15,260 nt of DNA, taken from an uncultured Clostridia bacterium. Lineage in GTDB: Bacteria; Bacillota; Clostridia; Christensenellales; DUVY01. A program made the translations under genes and the position numbers. Below the pieces are notes generated by a model. The model was given only the letters and a program-made list of their open reading frames with translations. It was not told the origin of the DNA and searched no databases. The stretch is taken from NCBI GenBank assembly GCA_937895465.1, contig CALAYY010000240.1, forward strand, positions 1 to 15,260, in the 5' to 3' direction. The stretch's first letter is position 1. Each line of letters starts with the position of its first letter. Positions 1 through 8,900 of this stretch are shown here, one piece after another.

Positions 1-1
1 G

Positions 2-973
2 AATTACCTTCTGCCTTTACGCGATGTTCTGCCCATGCACTGCTCAGCCAATATGGGAGTAGCTGGGGATGTGGCACTGTTTTTTGGTTTATCAGGGACG
101 GGCAAGACAACGCTGTCGGCTGATCCGGAGCGGCTTCTCATTGGCGACGATGAACATGGCTGGAGCGATGAAGGTATATTTAACTTTGAAGGTGGCTGCT
201 ATGCTAAGTGTATAGGACTTACCGAAGAAAAAGAACCCGAGATTTATAGAGCGGTAAGATTTGGTTCTGTTGTAGAAAATGTAATAGTTGACCAAAACCG
301 TCATCCTGATTATGACGATCAGTCCAAGACAGAAAACACCCGTGTTGCTTATCCTATCAACTATATACCCAATGCAGTAATACCCGGAGTAGCAGGACAC
401 CCCAAGACAGTTATATTCTTGACTGCGGATTCTTTTGGTGTATTGCCTCCAGTTGCTAAGCTTACAAAAGAGCAGGCAATGTACTACTTTATAAGCGGTT
501 ATACTTCTAAGCTTGCAGGAACAGAACGTGGAATTACCGAACCACAATCCACATTCTCTACATGTTTTGGTGCGGCTTTTCTGCCGTTGAGAACAGGAGT
601 GTATGCCGACCTTTTGGGTGATAAGATTGAAAAACACGGTGCTAATGTGTATCTAATCAATACAGGATGGTCAGGCGGAGCTTACGGAGTAGGAAGCCGT
701 ATGAGCCTTAAGATTACCCGTGCCATAGTTACTGCCGCCCTTAACGGCACGCTTGCAGATGTTGAATATGAAAAAGAGCCTTATTTTGGACTTTTTGTTC
801 CTAAGTCTTGCCCTAATGTCGATGCCAATCTTCTTAATCCTATCAACACTTGGAAAGATAAGGAAGCATATAAGACTACAGCTAAAAAGCTTGCATCAGA
901 CTTTGTTAAGAACTTCAATAAATACAGCGATATAGATGAGAAAATCAAAAATGCAGGCCCGCAGGTAAAATAA
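2..973 (+). CDS. pckA: ATP-dependent phosphoenolpyruvate carboxykinase (3' part; start lies before the window)
   Basis: The enzyme interconverts oxaloacetate plus ATP with phosphoenolpyruvate, CO2 and ADP in the cytoplasm, linking the TCA-acid pool to gluconeogenesis or, in fermenters, fixing CO2 from PEP. The reading frame is already open at base 2 and encodes NYLLPLRDVLPMHCSAN, a family signature region, so the ATG at 35 is internal. The visible 323 residues are the C-terminal 60% of a protein usually about 530 long. The P-loop GLSGTGKT is encoded at 86-109, followed by the acidic metal-binding stretch GDDEHGW, then ENTRVAYP and the nucleotide-binding region around AGTERGITEPQ. All are intact. 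A strong terminator follows the stop codon, so pckA is transcriptionally separate from the genes downstream. Identification is very secure; only the N-terminal part is missing because of the window edge. Confidence 0.97.
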   Translation, partial: NYLLPLRDVLPMHCSANMGVAGDVALFFGLSGTGKTTLSADPERLLIGDDEHGWSDEGIFNFEGGCYAKCIGLTEEKEPEIYRAVRFGSVVENVIVDQNRHPDYDDQSKTENTRVAYPINYIPNAVIPGVAGHPKTVIFLTADSFGVLPPVAKLTKEQAMYYFISGYTSKLAGTERGITEPQSTFSTCFGAAFLPLRTGVYADLLGDKIEKHGANVYLINTGWSGGAYGVGSRMSLKITRAIVTAALNGTLADVEYEKEPYFGLFVPKSCPNVDANLLNPINTWKDKEAYKTTAKKLASDFVKNFNKYSDIDEKIKNAGPQVK

Positions 974-1018
974 ACAGGTCTAATAACAGATCTAATAATT
1001 GAATAAAAAATAATCGAC

Positions 1019-1051
1019 ATTCCCTCATTTTCTATGGGGGAATATTTTTTT
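1019..1051 (+). terminator. Rho-independent terminator of pckA
   Basis: A 10-bp stem with one G-U pair is formed by 1019-1028 (ATTCCCTCAT) and 1034-1043 (ATGGGGGAAT) around a 5-base loop. A run of seven T (1045-1051) follows almost at once. It lies 46 bp after the pckA stop and should insulate the two-component genes from pckA transcription. Confidence 0.9.
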
Positions 1052-1086
1052 ATAGTTTCATTAAATTTATTTTTTTCTTTCAAATG

Positions 1087-1159
1087 ACAGTTTATGTTGA
1101 AAAGACGACAGTTTATGTCTAAATAATGACAGATTATGCTCGGAACATAACAATTTGTG
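1087..1159 (+). promoter_or_regulatory. Four tandem LytTR boxes, 21-bp period
   Basis: Four 10-bp direct repeats start at 1087 (ACAGTTTATG), 1108 (ACAGTTTATG), 1129 (ACAGATTATG) and 1150 (ACAATTTGTG), spaced exactly 21 bp apart. The first two are identical and the last is the most degenerate. The first nine bases fit the known LytTR-domain consensus [TA][AC][CA]GTTN[AG][TG], which family members bind as direct repeats separated by about 12 bp. The next gene encodes a LytTR regulator, so autoregulation is the natural inference. The same motif and period recur at 3562-3592 and 13916-13946. The array lies more than 300 bp before the regulator's start codon. An extended -10-like TGgTATTCT at 1189-1197 is one weak promoter candidate just downstream. 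Confidence 0.85.
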
Positions 1160-1430
1160 AAGACTTCGGACTTTGTGTTTTGTGTATATGGTATTCTTAT
1201 TTGAACATAAAAATTTTAATCTGGCATTTTATAATGAAAATCCCTTTACAGAAAAAGTAAAGCAAACATCATGTTTTATTTTTACATAGTTTACCAGAAG
1301 ACAACTCTTTAAGTTTTGACCTAAATCTGAGATAATAATTACATAAACATCATTTAAGCACTTAAATCATTACAGGCGGTGTAAAAGTAAACCGATAAAA
1401 GAATGACATTCAAAATGAAATGCTATTGTG

Positions 1431-1439
1431 TGCTATAAT
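1431..1439 (+). promoter_or_regulatory. Extended -10 promoter for the regulator-kinase pair
   Basis: TGCTATAAT at 1431-1439 is a perfect TATAAT preceded by a TG extension. No good -35 element is present at 17 bp (1411-1416 reads CAAAAT), as is usual for extended -10 promoters. Transcription would begin near 1446, giving a short leader that ends at the GAGG ribosome binding site (1452-1455). Confidence 0.6.
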
Positions 1440-1462
1440 ATGAGAAGGGTTGAGGATGGAAT

Positions 1463-2176
1463 ATGAGGTTTAAAATCGCTGTTGTTGAAGATGAAAAACA
1501 AAGCGCTGATATTCTTATAGGTTATATTAAGCGCTATGCTAAAGAGCATAATGAAGATATAGATGTGGTGTATTTTAGTGACGGCGATGAGATTGTATAT
1601 GAGTACAAACCTATATATGATATTATTTTTTTGGATATAGAAATGCGGTTATTAGACGGAATGACCACAGCAGAACATATCCGCAAGTTAGATAAAGATG
1701 TTATTTTAATTTTTGTAACAAATATGACGCAATATGCTATTAAGGGCTATGCTGTTGATGCGCTTAATTATTTGTTAAAGCCTGTTCCGTATTTTGCCTT
1801 TTCGCAAGAACTAAAAAGAGCGTTTACAAAGCTCAAAAAAAGAGAAAACAACTATATAATGTTTTCTATCCAAGACGGTGTTATACGCCTTAACACTGCT
1901 GATATTTTATATATTGAAAGCATGAAGCACAAGCTTATTATCCACACCAAAGAAGATCAATTTGTTATAACCGGTACAATGAAAGAGATGGAAAACAAGC
2001 TTTCAGATATCAACTTTTTCAGATGCAACAGCGGTTATCTTGTTAATCTTGCAAGGGTTACTGGTGTCAAGAACAATCTTGCAATTTTGGATGACCGCGA
2101 ACTAATAATAAGCCGTCCCAGAAAAAAGGTGTTTATGGAAGCCTTGACAAAATTTTTTGGAGATATGATAGTATGA
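1463..2176 (+). CDS. LytTR-family response regulator (AgrA/LytT-like)
   Basis: A 237-residue DNA-binding response regulator. Residues 1-125 form the receiver domain: acidic pocket E9-D10, phosphoacceptor D58 in IIFLDIEM, conserved T86 in IFVTN and K106 in YLLKP. Residues about 133-233 are a LytTR DNA-binding domain, with typical features such as ADILYIES, the FFRCNSGYLVNL segment and a basic C-terminal stretch (SRPRKK). The ATG at 1463 has GAGG at 1452-1455, seven bases upstream. Its stop overlaps the start of the kinase gene (ATGA), so the two are translationally coupled, in the order regulator then kinase. LytTR boxes before this gene, before the lipoprotein-GH3 operon and before the terminal GH3 gene make it the likely activator of all three (inference). 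No key residue is missing. The family call is secure; the targets are inferred from the box pattern. Confidence 0.93.
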   Translation: MRFKIAVVEDEKQSADILIGYIKRYAKEHNEDIDVVYFSDGDEIVYEYKPIYDIIFLDIEMRLLDGMTTAEHIRKLDKDVILIFVTNMTQYAIKGYAVDALNYLLKPVPYFAFSQELKRAFTKLKKRENNYIMFSIQDGVIRLNTADILYIESMKHKLIIHTKEDQFVITGTMKEMENKLSDINFFRCNSGYLVNLARVTGVKNNLAILDDRELIISRPRKKVFMEALTKFFGDMIV

Positions 2177-3486
2177 ACGGCGAAATTTTGCGTCATATAC
2201 CTCGTTTTCACACCGCATTGGCGGAATGGGCGGCTTGCCTTGTTTTGATATTATTTCTCAAAAAACGGTTCAAAGGCTGGAAACTGGTTTTAATCATTGC
2301 CGTAAGCTTAGTCTTGCAAAGTGTATTGCAGTATGTAGCGGGTACATTACCGCTGATGTATTGGGTGCCGGGAATGGTATCAGCAGTATTATTGATGCTG
2401 GCTTTTATTTACCTTGCCTGTGATATATCGTTTATTTCGGCAATATATTGGTGCATACATGCTTTTATCTTGGCTGAATTTGCCGCATCCTTAGAATGGC
2501 AAGTCAGCTTTTTTATTACATCCAACTTTGAGGTAGGACGGAAGATAGTAGAAAGTATATGTCTATATGCCATTTATATTATAATTTTTATTGCTATTTA
2601 TCTTTTAGAATCAAGATATATGAAAAATAAAGCTATTCTGGATATACGGGCAAGAGATATTTTTATGGTCTTTGGCATTGCCTTGTCTGTTTTTGTAATC
2701 AGTAATTTGAGTTTTATCAGTCCGGATACTCCTTTTAGCGGCAGATATGCCATGGAAATATTTTATATACGAACATTAGTGGATTTGATAGGATTGGTTT
2801 TGCTGTATTCACAGCGCGAACAAAAATTATGGGTGCATGCAAAATCAGAACTATCAGCTATACAAAATGTTCTCAACAGGCAGTATGAGCAATACCGTCA
2901 ATCCAAAGAAAACATCGAAATAATCAATCGTACATATCACGATTTAAAGCATCAGATAGCTGTTATACGTGCTGAGCAAAACCCTAAAAAAAAGATTGAA
3001 TATCTGAATGCTATGGAGAATGCTATTAAGTTTTATGAAACTCAATACAAAACAGGCAATAATGTGCTTGATACCGTATTGTCTTCCAAAAGCACTGAAT
3101 ATCTTGATAATAATATAAAATTTACATGTGTTGCAGACGGCAAGCTGTTGGAGTTTATGGAAGTAATGGATATCTGTTCTATTTTTGGAAATGCGCTTGA
3201 AAACGCTATTGAAAGCGTGAAAACCATTAAAGATGAGGACAAAAGACTGATAAAGCTTGCCGTATACGCTCAAAAGGACTTATTGCTTATCAATTTTGGC
3301 AATTACTATGAAAGCAAATTAAAATATGAGAATGGAAATCTGGCAACAACAAAAAAAGACCACATATACCACGGCTACGGCATAAAAAGTATAAAGATGG
3401 CAGTCGCCAAATATGGCGGTACGGTTAATATTAATACAAACAATAACTGGTTTAATTTGAGTATATTATTTCCTATTAATAATTAA
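2173..3486 (+). CDS. Membrane sensor histidine kinase, GHKL ATPase type (AgrC-like)
   Basis: A 437-residue sensor kinase expected to phosphorylate the LytTR regulator encoded just upstream. Residues 1-213 carry about seven hydrophobic segments (near 18-31, 37-56, 64-82, 88-105, 130-146, 163-182 and 200-213) with short loops, so sensing is probably within or at the membrane, as in AgrC-type kinases. A coiled linker at about 218-250 precedes the dimerisation helix with phosphoacceptor H256 in YHDLKHQ. The ATPase domain has an N-box at FGNALENAIES (N340, N344) and a G-box at HGYGIKSI (G401, G403). The start ATG overlaps the regulator stop by 4 bp, with GGAGA at 2159-2163 as ribosome binding site. 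The ligand is unknown. No AgrB- or AgrD-like gene for a peptide signal is present in the window, so a sugar-related or other cue is equally possible. Confidence 0.9.
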   Translation: MNGEILRHIPRFHTALAEWAACLVLILFLKKRFKGWKLVLIIAVSLVLQSVLQYVAGTLPLMYWVPGMVSAVLLMLAFIYLACDISFISAIYWCIHAFILAEFAASLEWQVSFFITSNFEVGRKIVESICLYAIYIIIFIAIYLLESRYMKNKAILDIRARDIFMVFGIALSVFVISNLSFISPDTPFSGRYAMEIFYIRTLVDLIGLVLLYSQREQKLWVHAKSELSAIQNVLNRQYEQYRQSKENIEIINRTYHDLKHQIAVIRAEQNPKKKIEYLNAMENAIKFYETQYKTGNNVLDTVLSSKSTEYLDNNIKFTCVADGKLLEFMEVMDICSIFGNALENAIESVKTIKDEDKRLIKLAVYAQKDLLLINFGNYYESKLKYENGNLATTKKDHIYHGYGIKSIKMAVAKYGGTVNINTNNNWFNLSILFPINN

Positions 3487-3523
3487 TTGTTTGTTTTTTA
3501 AAACAGAGTTATACAAAATTTAA

Positions 3524-3551
3524 ATAAGCTTTTTTTAGACTTATATTTTTT
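3524..3551 (+). terminator. Possible weak terminator after the kinase gene
   Basis: An AT-rich hairpin pairs 3524-3530 with 3537-3544, with one bulged base, around a loop of T, followed by a run of T (3546-3551). It is weak, but it sits between the kinase stop and the next LytTR boxes, where a transcription unit boundary is expected. Confidence 0.35.
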
Positions 3552-3561
3552 AACAATTCAA

Positions 3562-3616
3562 GCAATTTATGCTTAAAAACGAGCAGTTTATGCGGGGAAA
3601 AGCCATTTTATATAAT
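3562..3616 (+). promoter_or_regulatory. LytTR box pair overlapping the operon promoter
   Basis: Two direct repeats, GCAATTTATG (3562-3571) and GCAGTTTATG (3583-3592), start 21 bp apart. A perfect -10 element TATAAT lies at 3611-3616, so the second box covers the expected -35 position, where no good TTGACA is present. Promoters that lack a -35 and have a regulator site there are typically activator dependent, which fits positive control by the LytTR regulator. Transcription would begin near 3623, about 55 bp before the TTG start of the lipoprotein gene. Confidence 0.82.
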
Positions 3617-3678
3617 AGGTGTGTTACATATGAAGTATATGTTTTATGCAACTTATAAAAGATAGGAGGATAAAGGAA

Positions 3679-5778
3679 TTGAGAAAAGGGTTATTTAAGT
3701 TCTTGGCAATATTGACATGCGTAATGTTTTTATTGCCGTTGACCGCCTGTGTCAAAACAGATACGGACGAAGACGAAAAGGTTTTACCGCCTGATCCTGT
3801 AAGTGCGGTTACAAATGTTATAATCATGTATGACGGAAATAAATTAACGGGAGGAGTGCTTTCTGTTGATGTTAGTTTGACCAGTATTACCCTTACAGCC
3901 GATGTACAGAAGACGGGAGATGCGGACGGCACGGTGACTTTTGTGAGCAGTGATAGTTTGGTTGCCGAAATAGGCAGTGCAAGCGGCATTGTTACACTTA
4001 AAAAGAAAGGTGAAACGATTATTTCGGCATCTGCAGGAGATAAAAAACACGAAATTGCGTTGGTTGTCGGTGACGATTTGCAGGGTTCTGTGACGGAAAA
4101 ATATACCGTAACCGTCGTTGGCGGAATCTCAGACATAACAGCAGCAGTTGAGGGCCAACAGGTTGCATTAAGTTATACCTTCATGGAAGATCAAGAATTT
4201 TTGTATTGGGAATATAAAAAGACGAATAGCGGCGAATTAATCGATGAAAAAGATCTTTGGATCAATGGCAATAATTTTAGGATGCCCGCCTATGATATCA
4301 CCGTAACGGCGATCATCAATGACCAGCTTCTTTATACACTGAACGTTTTGGGTGCTGAACTTAAAACCGCGAATCTTGATGAAGAGAGCTACGAATTTGA
4401 GGCGGGCATACCCGACGGCGATATTATACGGTATCAGCTTCCCAAAGGTGCGGTTGTTACGGTTGAGGCTTTTGAGGATACGCCTGATAAGATGTTTGTA
4501 GGCTGGGATTACGAGGTAATCAAGAATCGTGTAGGAGTCTTGGGCGAAAGAGAGTATAGCTTTATCATGCCTAAGGAAACTTTGACTGTTTGGGGCGTGT
4601 TTTCCAATACAAGCTCGCTTGGGTTTAGCTCTACGCTGTACGGCGTCAGCACTAAGGCGAACGGCGCAGATATTATTAAAGACGGTGCGCTATCCGTTGA
4701 AAGCGCTACGCCTTTGGATGCGGCTTTTGCCGGTATGGACGGTTACCGATTTGGTATTCCTGCAAATTCTACTGCTACATCAGAAACCAAGCCATTTCCA
4801 GAAAACATAACCCAGTCGAATGTTTCTACATTAACGACAGGTTCGCAGACCATGAAGGTTTTATTCAAAAATAATCATGCAAGCCTTTCCATAACTGTTG
4901 ATCTTTACGCCAGTCAATATATAACAATTGCTAGAACAGGAGAGGTTACGATTGAACCCGGAGAATTAAAGACGGTACATTTTGTTGCTTCCGCAGGTTT
5001 TCATAATCCTACATTTGGATTTGCATTAAGAGCAAATATAGGCGGTAACTCCGACGATTATGTTCTCTTGGATATGGGCGTTCAAAAGGCTGACACGCAC
5101 CCTGAAGGAGATCCAATGTTTAAGGTTGTCGAGGGAGAATATGCGCAGCTGGCTTCTTGGCATCCTGATACGCCCGACTATCCTGCTGGCAGCGGTATCC
5201 GCGGAGATTGTTATATGCCCGGCCCTACAGGCACTAATGCCGGACAACCTACGAACGTTGATTTTGGCGGACGTAAAAATGTCAACAACACAAATGGCAT
5301 AACCAGTTTGACTATCCGCGATAATTATATGAATTTTAATAACGCGGTTGCTAAGGGTGGCGTTCCGTATCTAACGGCAAAGTATTCTAATTTGCCCAAT
5401 TTTGATGACAGTCCTGAGGTTACAGTTTATTTCCGAATAATCAATACCAATATAAACAAAGGTACCTTTAAATTTTGTTTAAGCACCTCTAATTTGGCGA
5501 CGGGCTATAATCCTCTCATCGACTCAGAAAAAGTTTCATATGACTTTTTATTAGATGGAAGCGACAATAGCGTGATGATGTTTGGTCTTACCATAAAGCG
5601 TACCTCGGCTACGGATGTTGTTTATTTCAGCATAATAAAAGAAAAGAACGACGCAAACCCTAACGGTGATCCCATCAATACAGCCACTAATTACGACCAA
5701 AACATAGTAGTCCAAATGCTTTTCAACAATAAAATTGGTGTACCGGATACGGATATCTATTCAGCAGAGCATCCATAA
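3679..5778 (+). CDS. Surface lipoprotein with Ig-like and InlB-type repeats, unknown C-terminal domain
   Basis: I choose the TTG at 3679 as start because AGGAGG (3664-3669) sits nine bases before it, and the product then begins with a clean lipoprotein signal: basic MRKGLFK, a hydrophobic core and the lipobox LTAC with C24. The in-frame ATG at 3646 lies upstream of that ribosome binding site. The mature protein of about 676 residues should be tethered to the outer face of the membrane. After an acidic linker, residues about 41-131 look like a BIG_2-type Ig domain (VTFVSSDSLVAEI, GIVTLKKKG). Residues about 141-214 and 219-308 look like two InlB B-repeat/Listeria-Bacteroides-type units, each ending in a Met-Pro turn (FRMPAYDITVTA, FIMPKETLTVWG). 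Residues about 315-699 are beta-rich and not recognised. As first gene of the operon with two GH3 enzymes, it may bind substrate or scaffold the enzymes, which is inference only. No catalytic motif was seen. Confidence 0.8.
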   Translation: MRKGLFKFLAILTCVMFLLPLTACVKTDTDEDEKVLPPDPVSAVTNVIIMYDGNKLTGGVLSVDVSLTSITLTADVQKTGDADGTVTFVSSDSLVAEIGSASGIVTLKKKGETIISASAGDKKHEIALVVGDDLQGSVTEKYTVTVVGGISDITAAVEGQQVALSYTFMEDQEFLYWEYKKTNSGELIDEKDLWINGNNFRMPAYDITVTAIINDQLLYTLNVLGAELKTANLDEESYEFEAGIPDGDIIRYQLPKGAVVTVEAFEDTPDKMFVGWDYEVIKNRVGVLGEREYSFIMPKETLTVWGVFSNTSSLGFSSTLYGVSTKANGADIIKDGALSVESATPLDAAFAGMDGYRFGIPANSTATSETKPFPENITQSNVSTLTTGSQTMKVLFKNNHASLSITVDLYASQYITIARTGEVTIEPGELKTVHFVASAGFHNPTFGFALRANIGGNSDDYVLLDMGVQKADTHPEGDPMFKVVEGEYAQLASWHPDTPDYPAGSGIRGDCYMPGPTGTNAGQPTNVDFGGRKNVNNTNGITSLTIRDNYMNFNNAVAKGGVPYLTAKYSNLPNFDDSPEVTVYFRIINTNINKGTFKFCLSTSNLATGYNPLIDSEKVSYDFLLDGSDNSVMMFGLTIKRTSATDVVYFSIIKEKNDANPNGDPINTATNYDQNIVVQMLFNNKIGVPDTDIYSAEHP

Positions 5779-5802
5779 ATAATAGAATAATAGCTAGTGA
5801 AG

Positions 5803-5871
5803 GCAGGCGGATAATACCTGCACTTAGGGAACAGACCTTAGGTGCGGGAATCCTGCTGGTGAATGAGGGTT
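5803..5871 (+). promoter_or_regulatory. Structured leader before the first GH3 gene, function unknown
   Basis: The 123-bp gap between the lipoprotein and GH3 genes holds several hairpins: 5803-5807 with 5817-5821 (GCAGG/CCTGC); 5820-5829 with 5836-5845 (10 bp including two G-U pairs, 6-base loop); 5844-5848 with 5852-5856; and 5849-5854 with 5866-5871, which ends in a short T run (5870-5874). Neighbouring stems share bases, so they cannot all form together. This may be an RNA processing or stabilising element, or a leaky attenuator that sets GH3 output relative to the lipoprotein. I recognise no known riboswitch class. Confidence 0.4.
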
Positions 5872-5901
5872 TTTATTAAAATTTATAAGGAGAAGAAAAA
5901 G

Positions 5902-8900
5902 ATGAAAAAACACGCAAAAAACCGCTTTATAAATGCTTTAATTACGCTTATGTTAAGCGTAACTTTAGTAATTCCAATGCTGAACAGCGGTTACGGGAGG
6001 GCGTTTGCAATAGGATACGAAGCGCCGAAACCGGTATTTGGCAATTATTTTACTCCTGATTATGCGTCAAAAGAGGAAGCATTTCAGGCGGGTGATGACC
6101 TAACCGAAGAAATTTGTGAGGAAGGATTTACTCTACTTAAGAATGAGGATAACGCGCTTCCCTTAGGGGAGGGCGCACGCATCAGCGTGTTCGGAAAAAG
6201 CTCAAAGGAAATGCTGTATGGCTTATCAAGCAACTATGTTCACCTGCGCGGAAGCATGGTGACCTTGCAGCAGTCTTTGCAATCTGCCGGATTTCAGCTG
6301 AATCCTACGCTCATTAACTTTTATAACAGCGATACGGAATCTGGGCAGGGCAGAGGTGCCCAGCCAACAAACGGCGCAAGTGTATTTGGTTATAATACTG
6401 GCGAAACACCGCTCAGTATGTATACCCCTACAGTAGAGGAAAGCTATACAAATGACTATAATGATGCCGCAGTTGTCATATTTTCGCGATCAAGCGGAGA
6501 GGGTTGGGATAACCCCCGCACTATGGAATGGAACGGGACCAGCTATACCTCCGGCGGCAGAGGACAATTGGTTCCGGGTGCACGCAGTATGTCTGATCAT
6601 TATCTGCAGCTTGATCAAAACGAATCTGATCTTTTGAAGTACTTGGGCGGAAAGTTTAATAAGGTTGTTGTCCTGCTGAACACCCCCACTCAATTTGAAA
6701 CAGGATTCTTGGACGATCCTGGTCATTACGGCTATCATGAAAATCTCAAGGCTGCGCTATGGCTTGGGTATCCCGGAAAAACGGGGATTATGGCGCTTGG
6801 CAGAATACTCAACGGTGAGGTAAACCCTTCGGGCAAAACTGTTGACACTTGGGCAAGAGATTTCAAACAAGACCCTACATGGCAAAATTTCAGCAATAAC
6901 CGTGAAAGTTCAGGCAATCGATATAGTAATTTATCTGGCGGAAACCGCAGCAATTATGTCATCTATAAGGAAGGCATTTATATAGGTTATCGCTATTACG
7001 AAACCCGCGGCTTTACAGAAGGATTGGATAACGAATATACGGCTACAGGCAGTCCCAATCCGAAGATAAACGGTACGGATACAACCGTGTGGAACGATTG
7101 GTATACGGCAAATGTTGTGTATCCGTTCGGTCATGGTTTATCTTATACTACTTTCTCGCAAGAATTAGTTGATGCGCCTGTAAACGGAACGGTTATTACT
7201 GAAAATAGTGATATATCCTTGACTGTTAAGGTTACAAATACGGGAGCACGTGCCGGTAAGGAAACAGTACAGATTTTTTACACTGCGCCTTATTTTGGCG
7301 GCGAAATCGAAAAAGCGCATGTAGTTTTGGGTGGGTTTACAAAAACCAATCTGCTAGAGCCAGGAGAGTCCCAAAATGTAACCGTCGTGTTTAAGGTACA
7401 GGATATGGCGTCTTACGACTTTAGCGATGCAAACTTTAACGGTTTTAAGGGTTACGAGCTGGAGGCAGGTGATTATGAGGTAAAGCTTATGACCGATGCA
7501 CATAACGTAATAGATGCCGTTACCTACACCGTTGCTGACGACATAGAATGCATAACCGACAGTACGACTGGTAACCCAGTAGAAAATCAATTTGACGATG
7601 TATCAAATTATCTTACAGACACGGCTGAGAACGGCGGCTTAAACGAAAAATATATGTCGCGTGCAAATTTTGCCGGCACATTTCCAACGACGTCTTTAAA
7701 AATTGCCGCTTCTAGTAAGTTAATACCGCAAATCGGGGTATGGACGGATTCTAAACCTGCGGACACAGCGGATAAACCCTACTATGTTGCACCGGAAAAC
7801 ATGCCAAACCCATATGGTAACGATAGCGGTGACGTGATGTTGTCCGATCTATTTGGTGCGGATTACGATGACCCGCTTTGGGATGAGTTTTTAGACCAAA
7901 TTTCGTACGATACTATGAAAAGAATTGTGGGCGACGGTGGCTACCGTTCAGGACAAAATATACCCGCTTTGGGAATTTCTCGCGTTATAAATGCAGGTCA
8001 GCCTGCAGGCTATATGAGTTTGTTCAGCGGCATGGAAGGTGCTTTCTATGCCTTCTATCCCAGCGATGTGGTACTTGCCAGCTCGCATAATGAGGAACTT
8101 GCATACCGTAAGGGCGTGGAAATCGGAAATGAAGCATTATTCGGCACAGGAAAAGGAAAATCCAGATTCCCTGGCTGGTATGCTCCGGCGGTTAACACCC
8201 ACCGTTCACCGTTTGGCGGAAGAAATGCCGATTACTATTCAGAGGACGGCATAATAGGGGGTAAGATGGCGGCTCAGGTTATACAGGGTGCCATGGAAAA
8301 AGGAGTGTTTTGTTTCTTAAAGCACTTTGCGGTCAACGATCAAGAAGCCAATAGAGTCGGACTTTTGACTTGGGCGAATGAGCAAGGTATGCGTGAAATC
8401 TATTTTAAACCGTTTGAAATCTGCGTGAAAGAAGGAAAGACTGTTGCAATAATGAGCGCGTTGAACCGCTTGGGACCTACTTGGGTGGGCGGACACTATG
8501 GGTTACTCACGAACGTACTCCGTAAAGAGTGGGGATTTGTAGGCGCAGTCGTTACGGATAGCTATATCAGCTCCTTTTCATCTACCGATCAGATGATTCG
8601 TGCTGGCGGCGACCTTGCATTAGGTTACGCAATCAACACCAATGAATTTAATCTTGATATAGAAGGTGCAACTTTTAGAACCGCGCTTAGAAATTCAACT
8701 CATAATGTTCTATACATTATGGCCAACAGTATGGCAATGAATACCGGTTATGCGACGCCACCCGATGTTATAAGTGATTATACGGGTTCTTTGCTTCCGG
8801 TAGCAGCTGTAGGATTGGCATATTCTGCAAATCTCGGAACGGCAAAAATCAATCCAGAAGCATTTGAGGGCACACCTGTTCCGAGCGATTCGGAAATAAA

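Larger units (their letters stand above)
974..1462. other. Intergenic region between pckA and the two-component genes
   Basis: This 489-bp region holds the pckA terminator (1019-1051), the four-box LytTR array (1087-1159) and a promoter close to the regulator gene (1431-1439). Between about 1198 and 1400 I see AT-rich sequence without a convincing gene. The longest ATG-started frames read there are 8-13 codons (for example at 1234 and 1271) and have no ribosome binding site. A perfect dyad, GAATG-A-CATTC, lies at 1401-1411 just upstream of the proximal promoter and could be an operator or chance. A short RNA starting just after the LytTR array cannot be excluded. Confidence 0.6.

Noticed and set aside
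1087..1159. Tandem repeats as a small CRISPR array
   Set aside because: The repeats are only 10 bp with 11-bp spacers and recur upstream of other genes; the LytTR-box explanation fits all copies, and no cas genes are present.
3639..3648. ATGTTTTATG as a further LytTR box
   Set aside because: It lacks the ACAG/GCAG core and is 56 bp from the preceding box, out of the 21-bp register; it is probably chance in AT-rich sequence.
3646..3678. ATG at 3646 as start of the lipoprotein
   Set aside because: It lies upstream of the AGGAGG at 3664-3669 and would add a stretch before the signal peptide; the TTG at 3679 has ideal spacing and gives a normal lipoprotein signal.
5863..5901. ATG at 5863 as start of the first GH3
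   Set aside because: It has no ribosome binding site and falls in the structured leader; the ATG at 5902 has AAGGAG nine bases upstream and begins the signal peptide.
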